Source of the DNA: Desulfitobacteriaceae bacterium
Lineage (GTDB): Bacteria > Bacillota > Dehalobacteriia > Dehalobacteriales > Dehalobacteriaceae
Assembly: GCA_028709045.1 (NCBI GenBank)
Contig: JAQVXR010000006.1
Coordinates: 1-33,143, forward strand
Direction: 5' to 3'
DNA: 33,143 bases
Shown here one piece after another: positions 6,801-17,525 of this stretch (position 1 is its first letter; every line of letters begins with the position of its first letter). The notes beneath the pieces are model-generated. The model ran no database searches. It had not been told where the DNA came from and was given only the letters and a program-made list of their open reading frames with translations. A program made the translations under genes and the position numbers.

Positions 6801-7355
6801 CGGTCTACAGGGCCTTATTCATTGGTGACCCAACAGCCTTTAGGCGGGAAAGCACAGTTTGGCGGGCAGCGGTTTGGGGAGATGGAAGTTTGGGCGCTGG
6901 AGGCATATGGGTCCGCTTATACACTGCAGGAAATATTAACAGTGAAGTCTGACGATGTTGTCGGACGGGTAAAAACATATGAGGCAATTGTTAAAGGTGA
7001 GAACGTGCCGGAACCGGGTGTTCCGGAGTCATTTAAAGTGCTGATAAAGGAACTACAGAGTTTGGGATTGGATGTTAAGGTTCTTTCGGAAGAAGATGAA
7101 GAAATTGAGATAAAAGAAGAAGAAGAAGACATTGCTGAAACTGCCAAAGAATTAGGAATAGACATCCTGGGTGAGGAACGAGGCGGGAAACCTTCCAGAG
7201 AGGATGCTGAGGCTGATACTGCAGAGGAAGACGCTGAAGATGAGGCCGAGGAATTGGAATTGAATTTAGACGATTTGAAACCGCTAGATGCAGAGACTGA
7301 TGACGGGGATTTTAACTTTGCTGATCAGGATAAAGATTTAGACGAAGAGGATTAG
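3855..7355 (+). CDS. rpoB: DNA-directed RNA polymerase beta subunit
   Basis: A 1166-residue catalytic subunit that, with beta', forms the active centre of RNA polymerase. The rifampicin pocket begins with [14 protein letters not shown] at residue 403. Asp412, His422 and Ser427 match the E. coli positions Asp516, His526 and Ser531, so the pocket looks rifampicin sensitive. The conserved [17 protein letters not shown] segment near residues 854-870 is present. The last ~88 residues are an acidic, low-complexity tail (about half Asp/Glu). ATG 3855 is chosen because it follows GAGGTG and gives a family-like N-terminus; ATG 3792 has no ribosome binding site. rpoC follows 30 bases later. Confidence 0.97.
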   Translation: MAYPSAVGTRERRSYARIQEVLDMPNLIEVQKKSYRWFLNEGLKEIFHDISPIQDFTGNLVLEFVGYTLGESKYSVDDCKERDVTYAAPLRVKVRLINKETGEVKEQEVFMGDFPLMTDKGTFIINGAERVIVSQLVRSPGVYYNESIDPTGVRLYGATIIPNRGAWLEFETDVNENIYVRVDRTRKIPATVLVRALGYKTTPHILDLFENDRRIQVTLEKDNTDSEDEALVEIYKRLRPGEPPTVDSARSLLYTLFFDPKRYDLGHVGRYKLHKKLGHGVLRRTSEDGKVWDENIQAYVQTEITEEISNDYIRHLTKPDIIESMRYLLKLMNGEQKSDDIDHLGNRRLRSVGELLQNQFRIGLSRMERVVRERMTIQDVDVITPQVLVNIRPVVAAIKEFFGSSQLSQFMDQTNPLAELTHKRRLSALGPGGLSRERAGFEVRDVHHSHYGRMCPIETPEGPNIGLIGSLSTFARINEFGFIETPYRKVDKERGIVSETIDYLTADEEDKFVVAQANEPLDDEGRFVNQRVNARHGSEILVIPSDRVDYMDVSPKQVVSVATALIPFLEHDDANRALMGANMQRQAVPLLRTDAPLVGTGIEYKTARDSLVVEMADGPGIVEKVTGNEVIIRLDNGTLRRHKLLKFQRSNQGTCINQKPIVFRGQRVEKGQVIADGPSTDFGELALGRNVLVAFMTWEGYNYEDAILLSEKLVKEDYFTSVHIEEYECDARDTKLGPEEITRDIPNVGEDILKDLDDSGIIRVGAEVRPADILVGKVTPKGETELTAEERLLRAIFGEKAREVRDTSLRVPHGESGKVVDVKVFSRENGDELAPGVNKLVRVYVAQKRKISVGDKMAGRHGNKGVVSRILPEEMMPFLPDGTPVEIVLNPLGVPSRMNIGQVLECHLGWAAKKLGIHIATPVFDGAREDDVLDTLKEADLPQKGKTILYDGRTGEPFDNEVTVGYVYMLKLAHLVDDKIHARSTGPYSLVTQQPLGGKAQFGGQRFGEMEVWALEAYGSAYTLQEILTVKSDDVVGRVKTYEAIVKGENVPEPGVPESFKVLIKELQSLGLDVKVLSEEDEEIEIKEEEEDIAETAKELGIDILGEERGGKPSREDAEADTAEEDAEDEAEELELNLDDLKPLDAETDDGDFNFADQDKDLDEED

Positions 7356-7385
7356 AAGTGAAATTTCTCGAAGGGAGAGAGGCCC

Positions 7386-10300
7386 TTGTTAGATGTTAGT
7401 AACTTTGATCGTATGAGGATCGGACTGGCATCACCGGAACAGATTCACCAGTGGTCCCATGGGGAGGTAAAGAAACCGGAAACTATTAATTACCGTACGC
7501 TGAAACCGGAACGAGACGGCTTATTTTGCGAGCGAATTTTTGGACCGACGCGGGATTGGGAGTGCCATTGCGGAAAATATAAGCGAGTACGTTATAAGGG
7601 CATAGTCTGCGATCGGTGTGGAGTGGAAGTAACCAGGTCAAAAGTTCGCCGAGAACGCATGGGGCATATTGAACTGGCGGCGCCGGTATCTCATATCTGG
7701 TACTTTAAAGGAATTCCCAGCAGAATGGGTTTATTGCTTGATATGTCACCACGTTCCCTAGAAAAAGTACTATATTTTGTTTCCTATATAGTACTTGAGC
7801 CCGGAGATACTCCATTGATGAAAAAACAGCTTTTGACAGAAACAGAGTATCGTGATTATCGGGAAAAATACGGGCAACGTTTTTCTGCGGGTATGGGAGC
7901 AGAGGCCATAAAAGAAATGCTCGGGGAAATGAATATGGAAGAACTTGATCAAGAGCTGCGCACTGAATTAAAGGAAGTCAGTGGCCAGAGAAGGGTTCGG
8001 GCGATTCGCCGCCTGGAGGTTGTCGAGGCATTTCTCCATTCCGGTAACCGTCCTGAGTGGATGGTTATGAATGTTATTCCGGTAATTCCCCCGGAACTGC
8101 GTCCGATGGTACAGCTGGATGGAGGCCGCTTTGCCACATCCGATCTTAATGATTTATATCGCAGGGTAATTAATAGGAATAACCGTTTAAAGAGGCTTCT
8201 GGACTTGGGAGCTCCGGATATTATTGTGCGCAACGAAAAACGTATGCTTCAAGAAGCAGTGGATGCACTTATTGATAACGGACGGCGCGGTCGGCCGGTA
8301 ACGGGTCCGGGCAACCGACCCTTAAAATCATTAAGTGACATGTTAAAAGGAAAGCAAGGCCGTTTTCGCCAAAACCTATTAGGAAAACGGGTTGATTACT
8401 CCGGCCGGTCCGTTATAGTGGTGGGGCCGGAACTCAGCTTTCACCAGTGCGGCCTGCCAAAAGAAATGGCGCTTGAGTTGTTTAAGCCGTTTGTGATGAA
8501 GCGGTTGGTTAACGACGGTCATGCACATAACATTAAAAGTGCAAAAAGAATGGTAGAAAGGGTACGTTCGGAGGTTTGGGATGTCCTGGAAGAAGTTATT
8601 AAAGAACATCCGGTATTGCTGAATCGTGCACCTACCTTGCACAGGTTAGGAATTCAGGCGTTTGAACCGGTTCTTGTTGAAGGTCGGGCGCTACAAATTC
8701 ATCCCCTTGTTTGTACGGCATATAATGCGGATTTTGACGGAGATCAGATGGCGGTGCATGTGCCTCTTTCTGCTGAAGCTCAGGCAGAAGCCCGCCTTTT
8801 GATGCTTTCCGCATATAATATTTTGAATCCCAAAGACGGAAGGCCTGTGGCGGTACCCACTCAAGATATGGTACTTGGCTCCTATTACCTTACTGCAGTC
8901 AGAGACGGGGCTAAAGGAGAAGGCAAAGTTTTTCTAGGTTATAATGAGGCTTACCGCGCTTATCTGAACGGGGACGTGGACTTGCATGCCAAAGTATTTG
9001 TTCGAAAACCTGCCGAATGGGATTATGCAAATATTAATAAGGATGTAGTGGAATTTAAAAAAGATACGTTTGGGCATTACAAGCGTATAGAGACCAGTGT
9101 CGGAAGGTTGATTTTTAATTACGAAATTCCAATTCCCCGGGAACTGGGTTATTATAACCGTGAGGTTGATAAAAAGACACTGGCAAAGATTGTGGACCGG
9201 TGTTACCGAAGATTGGGTATTTCCGCCGCAGCAAAATTGATTGACGGGATTAAAAAGCTTGGTTTTAGTTATTCAACAAAAGCAGGTATTACTATTGGTG
9301 TAGATGATATCAAAGTTCCGGAGGCCAAAAAGACTATTTTAGCAAAGTCCGAAGCAATGGTTGAACAGGTGGAAGAACAATACCGCCGGGGTTTGATTAC
9401 CGATGATGAAAGATATCAAAAAGTAATTGGTATTTGGAATCAGGCGACAGATGATATTACTAAAGCATTGATGGCTCATTTGGATAAATTCAATCCTATT
9501 TTCATGATGGCGAACTCGGGTGCCCGGGGTAATGTGCAGCAGATCAGACAGTTGGCTGGGGCCCGAGGGTTAATGGCGGATCCTTCCGGGCGTATTATTG
9601 ACCTGCCTATTAAAGCTAATTTTAGAGAAGGGTTAACGGTATTGGAGTTCTTTATCTCTACCCATGGGGCAAGAAAGGGTTTGGCTGATACTGCTCTACG
9701 TACAGCAGACTCAGGGTATCTGACCAGACGCCTTGTTGATGTCTCCCAGGATGTGATTGTCCGGGAAGATGACTGTGGGGATATACATGGTATTTGGGTA
9801 AATGAGATTAAAGACGTAGAACCGTTAGCTGAACGAATTGAGGGTAGAGTGGCTAACCAAACTCTGATTGATGAAAAAACCGGAGAAGTGCTTTTGACTG
9901 AGGGTGAAGAGATTAGTGAGGAACAAGCGGCAAAAGCTGAAGAGTATCTTAAAACACTACCTCTGGAAAAGCGCAAAGTGAATATTCGTTCAGTCGTTAC
10001 CTGCCGGACAAGATATGGAGTTTGCCGTAAATGTTATGGACGGAATCTTGCTACCGGCGGGCCGGTTGATATCGGAGAAGCTGTAGGAATCATTGCCGCT
10101 CAATCTATCGGTGAGCCTGGAACTCAGCTTACAATGAGAACATTCCATACCGGTGGGGTTGCGGGGGACGATATTACGCAAGGTCTGCCCCGAGTTGAGG
10201 AATTATTTGAAGCGAGAAAACCTAAAGGCCAGGGCATTATTGCTGAAACCGACGGGGAAGTGCATATTGTCGAGAATAAAGGCCGCAGGGAAATTCGCCT

Positions 10301-10952
10301 CCTTAGAGACGGGGAAGAAAAAGACAGCTATCCGGTACCTTATGGCTCAAGGCTAAAGGTAGAGGAAGGGCAGTGGGTTGAAGCTGGGGATGATTTAACT
10401 GAAGGCTCCGTTAATCCCCATGATCTTTTGAAGGTAAAAGGTGTCCGGGGCGTTCAAATGTATCTGTTGAGAGAGGTTCAGCGGGTATACAGGCTCCAAG
10501 GGGTGGATATTAACGACAAGCATATTGAAGTAATTATTCGCCAGATGTTGAAAAAAGTCAAAATTGATGAAGCCGGAGATACAGGTTTATTACCAGGGGC
10601 TCTTGTTGATGTATTTGAATTTGAAGCAAGGAACCAGGCTGCAGAACAACAAGCCGGGCAGTCGGCTGTTGCCCGGCCGGTGCTTTTAGGAATAACAAAG
10701 GCATCTTTGGCTACCGATTCATTCCTGTCTGCCGCTTCCTTCCAGGAGACAACCAGGGTGCTTACCGATGCGGCCATCAAAGGTAAAGTTGATCCGTTAT
10801 TGGGATTAAAGGAGAACGTCATCATAGGCAAATTGATTCCTGCCGGAACGGGAATGTCCAGATACCGAAATATTAAGGTGGTATCTCCCGACCAGCAGCC
10901 TGAAGATATTGAGAGCTTCTTGACACCAAATGCTGAAAATGATAGTATATAA
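7386..10952 (+). CDS. rpoC: DNA-directed RNA polymerase beta' subunit
   Basis: A 1188-residue catalytic subunit of RNA polymerase. The N-terminal zinc site is Cys60, Cys62, Cys75 and Cys78. The absolutely conserved NADFDGDQ, whose three Asp residues hold the catalytic magnesium, is at 447-454. The second zinc site is Cys797, Cys873, Cys880 and Cys883. The bridge helix and trigger loop regions (GARGN..., then [20 protein letters not shown]) follow in the usual order. The start is a TTG at 7386 after a GGGAG-type site, giving the LLDV-like beginning known for Gram-positive beta'. The length matches Bacillus-type beta' without the proteobacterial insertion. Confidence 0.97.
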   Translation: MLDVSNFDRMRIGLASPEQIHQWSHGEVKKPETINYRTLKPERDGLFCERIFGPTRDWECHCGKYKRVRYKGIVCDRCGVEVTRSKVRRERMGHIELAAPVSHIWYFKGIPSRMGLLLDMSPRSLEKVLYFVSYIVLEPGDTPLMKKQLLTETEYRDYREKYGQRFSAGMGAEAIKEMLGEMNMEELDQELRTELKEVSGQRRVRAIRRLEVVEAFLHSGNRPEWMVMNVIPVIPPELRPMVQLDGGRFATSDLNDLYRRVINRNNRLKRLLDLGAPDIIVRNEKRMLQEAVDALIDNGRRGRPVTGPGNRPLKSLSDMLKGKQGRFRQNLLGKRVDYSGRSVIVVGPELSFHQCGLPKEMALELFKPFVMKRLVNDGHAHNIKSAKRMVERVRSEVWDVLEEVIKEHPVLLNRAPTLHRLGIQAFEPVLVEGRALQIHPLVCTAYNADFDGDQMAVHVPLSAEAQAEARLLMLSAYNILNPKDGRPVAVPTQDMVLGSYYLTAVRDGAKGEGKVFLGYNEAYRAYLNGDVDLHAKVFVRKPAEWDYANINKDVVEFKKDTFGHYKRIETSVGRLIFNYEIPIPRELGYYNREVDKKTLAKIVDRCYRRLGISAAAKLIDGIKKLGFSYSTKAGITIGVDDIKVPEAKKTILAKSEAMVEQVEEQYRRGLITDDERYQKVIGIWNQATDDITKALMAHLDKFNPIFMMANSGARGNVQQIRQLAGARGLMADPSGRIIDLPIKANFREGLTVLEFFISTHGARKGLADTALRTADSGYLTRRLVDVSQDVIVREDDCGDIHGIWVNEIKDVEPLAERIEGRVANQTLIDEKTGEVLLTEGEEISEEQAAKAEEYLKTLPLEKRKVNIRSVVTCRTRYGVCRKCYGRNLATGGPVDIGEAVGIIAAQSIGEPGTQLTMRTFHTGGVAGDDITQGLPRVEELFEARKPKGQGIIAETDGEVHIVENKGRREIRLLRDGEEKDSYPVPYGSRLKVEEGQWVEAGDDLTEGSVNPHDLLKVKGVRGVQMYLLREVQRVYRLQGVDINDKHIEVIIRQMLKKVKIDEAGDTGLLPGALVDVFEFEARNQAAEQQAGQSAVARPVLLGITKASLATDSFLSAASFQETTRVLTDAAIKGKVDPLLGLKENVIIGKLIPAGTGMSRYRNIKVVSPDQQPEDIESFLTPNAENDSI

Positions 10953-10981
10953 AAGTGTGTTGCGACAAGGAGGTTGAGCAG

Positions 10982-11227
10982 ATGAACCTTAGCGAGCTGA
11001 AGAACAGCCGAAAAACCGTAGGTACAAAGCAGGCAATAAAGGCTGTTCAAAAAGGTGATGCACAAAAGGTCTTTGTGGCGAGTGATGCTGAGCCCCGAGT
11101 AATAATGCCTCTGATTGAATTGTGTACAGAGAAAAATGTACCGGTTGAAAAAGTAGATTCAATGGAGGAATTAGGTAAAGCCTGCGGGGTTAATGTAGGG
11201 ACCGCTTCTGTTGCTGTTATTAAATAA
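10982..11227 (+). CDS. rplGB: L7Ae/L30e-family K-turn-binding ribosomal protein (YbxF-like)
   Basis: An 81-residue protein of the L7Ae/L30e/S12e/Gadd45 fold. The N-terminal [21 protein letters not shown] and the later [19 protein letters not shown] are typical of the Firmicute YbxF group. Members bind kink-turn RNA and associate with ribosomes, but their exact role in the cell is not settled. Its place between rpoC and rpsL is the conserved one. ATG 10982 is chosen because it follows AAGGAGG with 8-9 bases spacing; an upstream in-frame start would overlap the end of rpoC without a good site. The family is clear; the gene name follows Bacillus usage. Confidence 0.88.
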   Translation: MNLSELKNSRKTVGTKQAIKAVQKGDAQKVFVASDAEPRVIMPLIELCTEKNVPVEKVDSMEELGKACGVNVGTASVAVIK

Positions 11228-11270
11228 TGTAAATATAAAGTGTTGTTTCATCGGGAAGGAGGTGGAGTTA

Positions 11271-11657
11271 TTGCCAACTATTAATCAGCTAATAAGGAAA
11301 AGCAGAGAGGTGCTGGAGAAAAAATCAAATTCTCCCGCATTGAAAGAGAATCCCCAAAAAAGAGGCGTGTGTACAAGGGTTTATACTACCACACCAAAGA
11401 AACCAAATTCTGCCTTGAGAAAAGTTGCCCGTGTTCGTCTTACAAATGGGATAGAAGTAACAGCTTATATTCCTGGTATTGGGCACAATCTGCAGGAACA
11501 CTCGGTAGCCCTTGTCAGAGGGGGCAGAGTTAAGGACCTTCCCGGTGTTCGTTATCATATTGTGCGAGGAGCATTGGATACAGCCGGTGTCAATGAGCGG
11601 CGTCAAGCAAGATCAAAGTACGGCACCAAAAGGCCAAAAGCTAAGGCGAAGAAGTAA
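11271..11657 (+). CDS. rpsL: 30S ribosomal protein S12
   Basis: A 128-residue protein at the decoding centre that controls translational accuracy. The conserved [18 protein letters not shown] contains the Lys that corresponds to streptomycin-resistance position 42, and [15 protein letters not shown] contains the Lys and Asp of the second site (E. coli 87/88). All are wild type. The Asp there is the residue modified by RimO in some bacteria. TTG 11271 is chosen: it follows AAGGAGGTGG and gives the family start (M)[10 protein letters not shown] longer in-frame start overlaps the upstream gene. rpsG follows after 140 bases. Confidence 0.97.
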   Translation: MPTINQLIRKSREVLEKKSNSPALKENPQKRGVCTRVYTTTPKKPNSALRKVARVRLTNGIEVTAYIPGIGHNLQEHSVALVRGGRVKDLPGVRYHIVRGALDTAGVNERRQARSKYGTKRPKAKAKK

Positions 11658-11797
11658 GGCTAAAGTCCTTGACATAGCCACGAGGAATACTACCTATTGA
11701 AAATAAGTACCGCCCAATTAATGGGCGGGTAGTCTATTTATGTATGTTTTGGTACTGATAGAGCAATACTATTACAAGTGTCAAAGGGGGGAATTGA
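11658..11797 (+). other. rpsL-rpsG intergenic region with a GC-rich hairpin
   Basis: CCGCCCA (11710-11716) pairs perfectly with TGGGCGG (11722-11728) around the loop ATTAA. The following bases are GTAGTCTATTTATG, with no T-run, so it is not a standard intrinsic terminator. A TTGACA at 11669-11674 has no good -10 at 16-18 bases. The region ends with the rpsG ribosome binding site AAGGGGGG. A role in processing or in rpsG translation control is possible but unproven. Confidence 0.5.
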
Positions 11798-12268
11798 ATG
11801 CCGAGAAGGGGAAATATACCTAAGAATGAATTGCTATCCGACCCGGTTTATAAAAGCAAGGTAGTGACAAAGTTAATCAACCAAATTATGCTTGACGGTA
11901 AGAAGGGTGTTGCCGAAGACATCGTTTACGGTGCCTTTGACATGGTTCAGGAAAAAACAGGCAAGGATGCAATTGAGGTTTTTGATACAGCCATGAAAAA
12001 TATTATGCCTGTGTTGGAAGTTAAAGCCCGCAGGGTAGGGGGTGCCAACTACCAGGTCCCCATAGAGGTTAGAGCGGACCGCAGGCAGACCCTTGGTATT
12101 CGCTGGTTGGTTTCTTACGCGCGGAAGCACGGCGGAAAAACCATGCGAGAAAAATTGGCCGGAGAGATTTTAGATGCGGCCAACAGTACCGGTGCTGCTG
12201 TGAAAAAACGTGAAGATACTCATAAAATGGCGGAGGCGAACAAAGCATTTGCGCATTACCGCTGGTAA
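11798..12268 (+). CDS. rpsG: 30S ribosomal protein S7
   Basis: A 156-residue primary binder of the 3' major domain of 16S rRNA that lies at the mRNA exit/E site. The N-terminal [21 protein letters not shown] and the central signature region [21 protein letters not shown] are textbook for this family. The C-terminus [15 protein letters not shown] is also complete. ATG 11798 follows AAGGGGGG by 6 bases. It is the second gene of the str operon and is followed 45 bases later by fusA. In E. coli S7 represses this operon; I see no S7 rRNA mimic here. Confidence 0.97.
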   Translation: MPRRGNIPKNELLSDPVYKSKVVTKLINQIMLDGKKGVAEDIVYGAFDMVQEKTGKDAIEVFDTAMKNIMPVLEVKARRVGGANYQVPIEVRADRRQTLGIRWLVSYARKHGGKTMREKLAGEILDAANSTGAAVKKREDTHKMAEANKAFAHYRW

Positions 12269-12313
12269 ATATTTTGACAGTAGAGGTAGGCAGTAAGGAG
12301 GTTTTAAGCAATA

Positions 12314-14386
12314 ATGGAACAATTATCGTTGAAGAATACACGTAATATTGGAATTATGGCACATATTGATGCAGGTAAAACCACAACTACCGAACGCATC
12401 CTGTTTTATACCGGACGGGTTCATCGGATCGGTGAGGTTCATGATGGTGCCGCGACGATGGATTGGATGGTACAAGAGCAGGAGCGGGGCATCACAATTA
12501 CCTCTGCTGCTACTACATGTTATTGGAAAGACCATCGCATTAACATTATTGATACGCCAGGGCACGTGGACTTTACCGTGGAAGTAGAACGGTCACTCCG
12601 GGTACTGGATGGAGCAGTTGCGGTATTTTGCTCTGTTGGGGGAGTGGAACCCCAGTCTGAAACAGTATGGAGACAAGCAGATCGCTATGGCGTACCGAGA
12701 ATTGCATACATTAACAAAATGGACCGGGTAGGTGCGGATTTTTATAGAGGCATTAATATGATTAAAGATAGGCTTGGAGCTAATCCCGTTCCGATTCAAC
12801 TGCCTATTGGTTCAGAAGATAAATTCAGAGGCATTGTGGACTTGATTAACAACAAGGCGTTTTACTTCGTAGATGATTTAGGTGCGAAGAGCACTGAGAG
12901 TGATATTCCGGAAGAAATGGCCCAAACTGTTGCCGAATATCGGGAAAAGCTAATTGAGGCAGTTGCGGATACCAGCGAAGAGTTAACCATAAAGTACCTG
13001 GAAGGTGAAGAAATCACCGAAGCTGAAATTAAAAATGCTATCCGGGAAGCTACGGTAAAGGTGAAAATGATACCTGTTTTATGCGGCTCTTCTTTTAAAA
13101 ATAAAGGAGTGCAACCGCTATTGGATGCTATTGTAGACTTCATGCCTGCTCCTATTGATGTTCCGGCAATACGTGGTGTGGATCCTGGGACAGAGGTAGA
13201 AGCGGAGCGGCATTCCAATGAGTCGGAACCGTTTTCTGCATTGGCTTTTAAAATCATGACTGACCCATATGTTGGAAAGTTGACTTTCTTTCGAATTTAT
13301 TCAGGGGTTTTAAAAAGCGGTTCTTATGTTTACAATTCCACAAAGGGTAAAAAAGAACGTGTTGGGCGTTTGCTACAAATGCATGCCAACCACCGGGAGG
13401 ACATCCAGGAGGCGCATGCGGGAAATATTTTGGCGGCAGTAGGATTGAAAGATACGTCAACAGGGGACACGCTGTGTGATGAAGCCAATCCGATTATTCT
13501 TGAATCTATGGATTTTCCGGAACCGGTTATTGATGTGGCAATTGAACCAAAGACGACGGCTGATCAAGAGAAAATGAGTCTTGCCCTGCAGAAGCTTTCG
13601 GAAGAAGACCCTACCTTCCGAGTGCGTAGTGATCAGGAAACCGGGCAGACGATTATTTCCGGTATGGGGGAATTGCATCTGGAGATTATAACAGATCGAT
13701 TGCTGAGAGAATTTCGAGTGGATGCAAATGTGGGGAAACCCCAGGTAGCCTATAGGGAAACCATTCGTTCTGCAGTCCGGGCTGTTGGTAAGTTTGTCCG
13801 TCAATCAGGAGGCCATGGTCAGTACGGACATTGTGTGGTAGAGTTTGAACCATTAGAACCCGGCTCCGGCTTTGAATTTGTCAGCAAGATTGTCGGAGGA
13901 GTCATTCCTAAAGAATACATCCCCGCAGTTGAGGCCGGGATTCGTGAGGCAACGGCTAACGGCATTCTGGCAGGGTTTCCGGTAGTGGACATAAAGGCGG
14001 TTTTGGTAGATGGTTCCTACCACGAAGTAGACTCCTCAGAAATGGCATTTAAAATTGCCGGTTCGCTGGCATTTAAAGAAGGAGCGAGAAAAGCTGCTCC
14101 GGTAATTCTTGAACCAATATTTAAACTGGAAGTGGTTGTACCTGAGGAATACATGGGTGATGTCATCGGTGATATCAGTAGTCGCCGAGGCAGGGTGGAG
14201 GGAATGGAGCCGAGATCAGGGTTACAAGTAATCAGAGGCTATGTTCCTCTATCCGAAATGTTTGGGTATGCCACTGACCTGCGGTCTAAAACCCAAGGCC
14301 GGGGTACCTATGTAATGCAGTTTGCCCGGTACGAAGAAGTGCCTAAGAATATTGCCGAAACAATTATTGTAAAACGGCAAGGATAA
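12314..14386 (+). CDS. fusA: elongation factor G
   Basis: A 690-residue GTPase that drives ribosomal translocation and, with RRF, ribosome recycling. G-domain motifs are AHIDAGKTT (16-24), RGITI in the switch region, DTPGH (80-84) and NKMD (134-137). They are followed by domain II, domain III with GMGELHLEI, domain IV and domain V ending in [20 protein letters not shown]. The length is that of bacterial EF-G1 and no domain is missing. The ribosome binding site GGAGG is 12 bases before the ATG, slightly long. tuf follows after 44 bases. Confidence 0.97.
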   Translation: MEQLSLKNTRNIGIMAHIDAGKTTTTERILFYTGRVHRIGEVHDGAATMDWMVQEQERGITITSAATTCYWKDHRINIIDTPGHVDFTVEVERSLRVLDGAVAVFCSVGGVEPQSETVWRQADRYGVPRIAYINKMDRVGADFYRGINMIKDRLGANPVPIQLPIGSEDKFRGIVDLINNKAFYFVDDLGAKSTESDIPEEMAQTVAEYREKLIEAVADTSEELTIKYLEGEEITEAEIKNAIREATVKVKMIPVLCGSSFKNKGVQPLLDAIVDFMPAPIDVPAIRGVDPGTEVEAERHSNESEPFSALAFKIMTDPYVGKLTFFRIYSGVLKSGSYVYNSTKGKKERVGRLLQMHANHREDIQEAHAGNILAAVGLKDTSTGDTLCDEANPIILESMDFPEPVIDVAIEPKTTADQEKMSLALQKLSEEDPTFRVRSDQETGQTIISGMGELHLEIITDRLLREFRVDANVGKPQVAYRETIRSAVRAVGKFVRQSGGHGQYGHCVVEFEPLEPGSGFEFVSKIVGGVIPKEYIPAVEAGIREATANGILAGFPVVDIKAVLVDGSYHEVDSSEMAFKIAGSLAFKEGARKAAPVILEPIFKLEVVVPEEYMGDVIGDISSRRGRVEGMEPRSGLQVIRGYVPLSEMFGYATDLRSKTQGRGTYVMQFARYEEVPKNIAETIIVKRQG

Positions 14387-14430
14387 TTAGATAAATTAAA
14401 AAAAATGTAGACATGGAGGGAATAATTCTC

Positions 14431-15633
14431 ATGGCAAAACAAAAATTTGAAAGGACGAAACCACACGTCAACATAGGAACAATTGGCCACGTGGACCACG
14501 GCAAAACAACATTGACATCTGCCATTACACTAACATTGGCAAAAGCCGGTGGTGCTGTTGCTGCCGCTTATGACTCAATTGATTCTGCTCCGGAAGAAAG
14601 AGCCCGTGGTATTACCATTAATACCGCCCACGTTGAATACGAGACGGAGAAAAGACACTATGCCCATGTTGACTGTCCGGGACACGCCGACTATGTGAAA
14701 AACATGATTACCGGTGCGGCTCAGATGGACGGTGCCATTCTTGTGGTTTCTGCTGCAGACGGCCCAATGCCCCAGACTCGGGAGCATATCCTTCTCGCTC
14801 GTCAGGTAGGAGTACCTTATATTGTTGTCTACTTAAATAAAGCAGACCAAGTAGACGATGAGGAGTTAATGGAGCTGGTAGAGATGGAAGTGCGGGAACT
14901 GTTATCCGAATATGAGTTTCCCGGTGACGATATTCCCATTATTACCGGTTCTGCCTTAAAGGCAATGGAATGCGGTTGCGGTGAAAGAGATTGTGAAGCT
15001 TGCGGCAGCGTATGGAAATTGATGGATGCGGTTGACGAATACATCCCCACTCCGGAAAGAGACAAGGACAAAACGTTCTTGATGCCTATCGAAGACGTGT
15101 TCACCATTACCGGACGCGGTACCGTTGTTACCGGCAGGGTTGAACGAGGTCAGGTTAAAGTCGGTGATACCGTTCAGATTGTCGGCTTAATGGAAGAAAC
15201 CAAAAATACTGTAGTCACCGGTGTGGAAATGTTCCGTAAACTGTTGGATTATGCGGAAGCAGGAGACAACATCGGATGCCTTTTGAGAGGTATTGAAAGA
15301 AAAGAAGTTGAGCGGGGACAGGTATTGGCCAAACCCGGCAGTATTAACCCCCATACCAAATTTAGCGGTGAAGTTTACGTGCTGACCAAGGAAGAAGGTG
15401 GCCGTCATACTCCCTTCTTTAACGGTTATCGTCCCCAGTTCTATTTCCGGACAACCGACGTAACAGGTGTTGCCAATCTTCCCGAAGGCGTGGAAATGGT
15501 AATGCCGGGGGATAATATTAAAATGACTATTGAGCTGATTACCCCGATTGCTATTGAGGAAGGATTGCGTTTTGCGATTCGTGAGGGTGGTCGTACCGTT
15601 GGCGCCGGTGTTGTAACCGGAATTAGTGAATAA
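14431..15633 (+). CDS. tuf: elongation factor Tu, with a cysteine-containing insertion
   Basis: A 400-residue GTPase that delivers aminoacyl-tRNA to the ribosome. Motifs are GHVDHGKT (19-26), RGITI (59-63), DCPGH (81-85) and NKAD (136-139; NKCD in many homologues). GSALK lies at 173-177. Directly after it comes an unusual loop, [12 protein letters not shown] (181-192), with four cysteines at 181, 183, 188 and 191, where E. coli has a short Cys-free segment. From memory, similar loops occur in some Clostridia; metal binding is only a possibility. Domains II and III are complete. ATG 14431 is chosen over 14413 because it follows GGAGGG and gives [14 protein letters not shown]. Confidence 0.96.
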   Translation: MAKQKFERTKPHVNIGTIGHVDHGKTTLTSAITLTLAKAGGAVAAAYDSIDSAPEERARGITINTAHVEYETEKRHYAHVDCPGHADYVKNMITGAAQMDGAILVVSAADGPMPQTREHILLARQVGVPYIVVYLNKADQVDDEELMELVEMEVRELLSEYEFPGDDIPIITGSALKAMECGCGERDCEACGSVWKLMDAVDEYIPTPERDKDKTFLMPIEDVFTITGRGTVVTGRVERGQVKVGDTVQIVGLMEETKNTVVTGVEMFRKLLDYAEAGDNIGCLLRGIERKEVERGQVLAKPGSINPHTKFSGEVYVLTKEEGGRHTPFFNGYRPQFYFRTTDVTGVANLPEGVEMVMPGDNIKMTIELITPIAIEEGLRFAIREGGRTVGAGVVTGISE

Positions 15634-15839
15634 TTTTTCTGTAATGCGAAAAATAAATAGAAGGTTAACAAAGCATTTGCCGGATGGAAGTATGTGTAAA
15701 ACAGGGTAACTGTTTTGCGCTGCTTCCTCCTGGACTTATTGTAAACCGGAACGCGATGAAGTGGGAGGTTGCGTTATATAAGAACGGAAATTCTCACGGA
15801 GAAGGTCCGCGGAAAAACGGGCGAAAAGGAGGTTAATAC
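15634..15839 (+). promoter_or_regulatory. structured leader before the S10 operon
   Basis: The 206 bases after tuf contain a long hairpin: bases 15686-15704 pair with 15710-15727, giving 18 base pairs (some G-T) with one bulge and loop GGTAA. It is extended across an internal loop by CCGG (15680-15683) with CTGG (15730-15733). Two smaller stems follow: AACGC/GCGTT (15750-15754 with 15771-15775) and TTCTC/GAGAA (15791-15795 with 15799-15803). No T-run follows the big hairpin and no good promoter is visible. A leader controlling S10-operon expression or an RNA-processing site is plausible; no known family was recognised. Confidence 0.55.
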
Positions 15840-16148
15840 ATGGCAAAGCAGAAGATTCGGATCAGGTTGAAAGCATTTGATCATAAGATACTTGATCAAT
15901 CGGCCGAAAAGATTGTCGATACGGCAAAAAGAACCGGGGCACTTGTTTCAGGACCCATTCCTTTGCCTACAGAAAAAAATATTTTTACAATTCTTCGTTC
16001 TCCTCATGTTAATAAAGATTCCCGTGAACAATTTGAAATGAGAACCCATAAAAGATTAATCGATATTATTGAACCGACGCCTAAAACCGTTGATTCTTTA
16101 ATGAGATTGGATTTACCCGCCGGAGTAGATATAGAAATTAAATTATAA
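15840..16148 (+). CDS. rpsJ: 30S ribosomal protein S10 (NusE)
   Basis: A 102-residue protein of the small-subunit head that also acts as NusE in transcription antitermination and can bridge NusG to the ribosome. The sequence starts with [20 protein letters not shown] and contains the long loop [29 protein letters not shown] in parts; the motif [17 protein letters not shown] is diagnostic. Length is normal. The ATG follows AAAAGGAGG by about 7 bases. It is the first gene of the S10 operon, behind a 206-base structured leader. Confidence 0.97.
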   Translation: MAKQKIRIRLKAFDHKILDQSAEKIVDTAKRTGALVSGPIPLPTEKNIFTILRSPHVNKDSREQFEMRTHKRLIDIIEPTPKTVDSLMRLDLPAGVDIEIKL

Positions 16149-16242
16149 CCCGTATGAAACACCAGGATGCGTGGACAATGTGTTTTTTACCAAGCGAGCA
16201 ATGCCGAAAACGGTATCTAGCAAGTGAAACGGAGGTGGAATT

Positions 16243-16872
16243 ATGGCTAAAGTGATTCTTGGCAGGAAAATTGGTATGACGCAGATTTTTGACCAGGAAG
16301 GGAAAATAGTTCCGGTTACTGCGATTGAGGCAGGGCCGTGTGTTATTACTCAAATAAAAGATGAATCCGCTAATGGGTATAATGCTATCCAAATAGGCTA
16401 TGGTGCTGTAAAGAATAAAAACGTAAACAAGCCCATGAAAGGATTTTTTAATAAAGTAAATGTTACGCCATTGCGATTTTTAAGAGAGTTTAGAGTGGAA
16501 AACCCTGGTGAATATCAGATCGGACAAGAATTAACTGTGGCGGATTTTGAAAATGGCAATAAGATTGATGTAATTGGAATATCTAAAGGGAAAGGTTTTG
16601 CCGGCACTATTAAAAGATGGGGGCACCAGCGTGGGCCTATGGCACATGGTTCAAAAAACCACCGCCGGCCTGCTTCTGCAGGAGCAAAAGGACCGGCACG
16701 GGTTTTTAAGGGTAAAAAATCACCTGGCCGTATGGGCGGCGAAAGAGTAACAGTGCAGAACCTTGAGGTTGTAAAGGTGTATCCGGAGCAAAACCTGCTT
16801 TTGGTCAAAGGGGCTGTTCCCGGATCCAAAAAGGGATTGTTGGTGGTTAGAACCGCTGTTAAAGCAGGTTAA
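16243..16872 (+). CDS. rplC: 50S ribosomal protein L3
   Basis: A 209-residue protein that binds near the 3' end of 23S rRNA and nucleates large-subunit assembly. It begins with the bacterial signature LGRKIGMTQIFDQEGK. A long extension toward the peptidyl-transferase centre includes GHQRGPMAHGSKNHRRP at about residues 126-142, with the conserved Gly-Ser-x-x-His of this loop, and KVKVYPEQNLLLVKG-like residues near the end. Length is normal. The start follows CGGAGGTGG by about 6 bases. The 94-base gap before it holds only weak hairpins. Confidence 0.97.
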   Translation: MAKVILGRKIGMTQIFDQEGKIVPVTAIEAGPCVITQIKDESANGYNAIQIGYGAVKNKNVNKPMKGFFNKVNVTPLRFLREFRVENPGEYQIGQELTVADFENGNKIDVIGISKGKGFAGTIKRWGHQRGPMAHGSKNHRRPASAGAKGPARVFKGKKSPGRMGGERVTVQNLEVVKVYPEQNLLLVKGAVPGSKKGLLVVRTAVKAG

Positions 16873-16898
16873 GGAACCCGTAGGAAAGGAGGGCTATC

Positions 16899-17525
16899 AT
16901 GCCTAAGGTTGCAATATATAACATGCAGGGAAACCAAGTCGGCGAATTGGACCTGAATGAAGAGATCTTTGGGACAGAAGTAAATAAGCCGTTATTGCAC
17001 CAAGCAGTTGTGGGGCACCTAGCTTCATTAAGGCGAGGTACCCATTCGACTAAAACACGGGCAATGGTTTCCGGTGGGGGGAGAAAACCCTGGAGACAGA
17101 AAGGCACGGGTCGAGCACGTGTCGGTTCAACACGCAACCCGGTTTGGACAAAGGGCGGTGTTGCATTTGGACCACATCCCCGGGAGTATGGATTTAAAAT
17201 GCCTAGGAAAGCCAGACGTGTGGCGTTAAAATCGGCTCTTACCGATAAAGTAAATAATGGGAACCTAATTGTTCTTGAAGAGTTGAATATGGCAGAACCA
17301 AAGACAAAAGAGATGGCACAAATACTTGGGGCATTAAAGGCTCCTAATGCATTGGTGATAACCGACATCGAAAATGCAAACGTTGAAAAATCGGCCCGAA
17401 ATATTCCGGGAGTTACACCGATTGATGCTGAAGGAATTAACGTCTATAATGTATTGGCCCATGAAAAATTAGTAATAACAAAAGAAGCTGTGGCCAGGGT
17501 TGAGGAGGTATTTGCTCATGCGTAA
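16899..17525 (+). CDS. rplD: 50S ribosomal protein L4
   Basis: A 208-residue protein lining the exit tunnel; in proteobacteria it represses the S10 operon. The tunnel loop includes [19 protein letters not shown] at about residues 63-81, the region where macrolide-resistance changes occur; no obvious change is seen. The C-terminal part ([20 protein letters not shown]) is typical. The last codons overlap the start of rplW by 8 bases, so the two are probably translationally coupled; the rplW ribosome binding site lies inside this gene. Confidence 0.97.
   Translation: MPKVAIYNMQGNQVGELDLNEEIFGTEVNKPLLHQAVVGHLASLRRGTHSTKTRAMVSGGGRKPWRQKGTGRARVGSTRNPVWTKGGVAFGPHPREYGFKMPRKARRVALKSALTDKVNNGNLIVLEELNMAEPKTKEMAQILGALKAPNALVITDIENANVEKSARNIPGVTPIDAEGINVYNVLAHEKLVITKEAVARVEEVFAHA

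Noticed and set aside
10478-11065. 195-residue reading frame on the minus strand opposite rpoC
   Set aside because: It is antisense to well-supported coding DNA, has no ribosome binding site, and its composition looks like a shadow frame. The same applies to the minus-strand frames at 9476-9976 and 18754-19332.
11669-11697. Promoter before rpsG based on TTGACA at 11669
   Set aside because: No acceptable -10 lies 16-18 bases downstream (best TACCTA or ACCTAT).
12274-12302. Promoter before fusA based on TTGACA at 12274
   Set aside because: The -10 position is occupied by the Shine-Dalgarno GGAGGT and shows no TATAAT-like sequence.
15686-15727. Hairpin after tuf as the str-operon terminator
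   Set aside because: The stem is strong but is followed by TCCTGGACTTATTG, with no run of T.
15761-15768. Third GTGGGAGG, before rpsJ, as another L1-operator mimic
   Set aside because: No ACCAC partner or matching hairpin follows, so it is probably chance.
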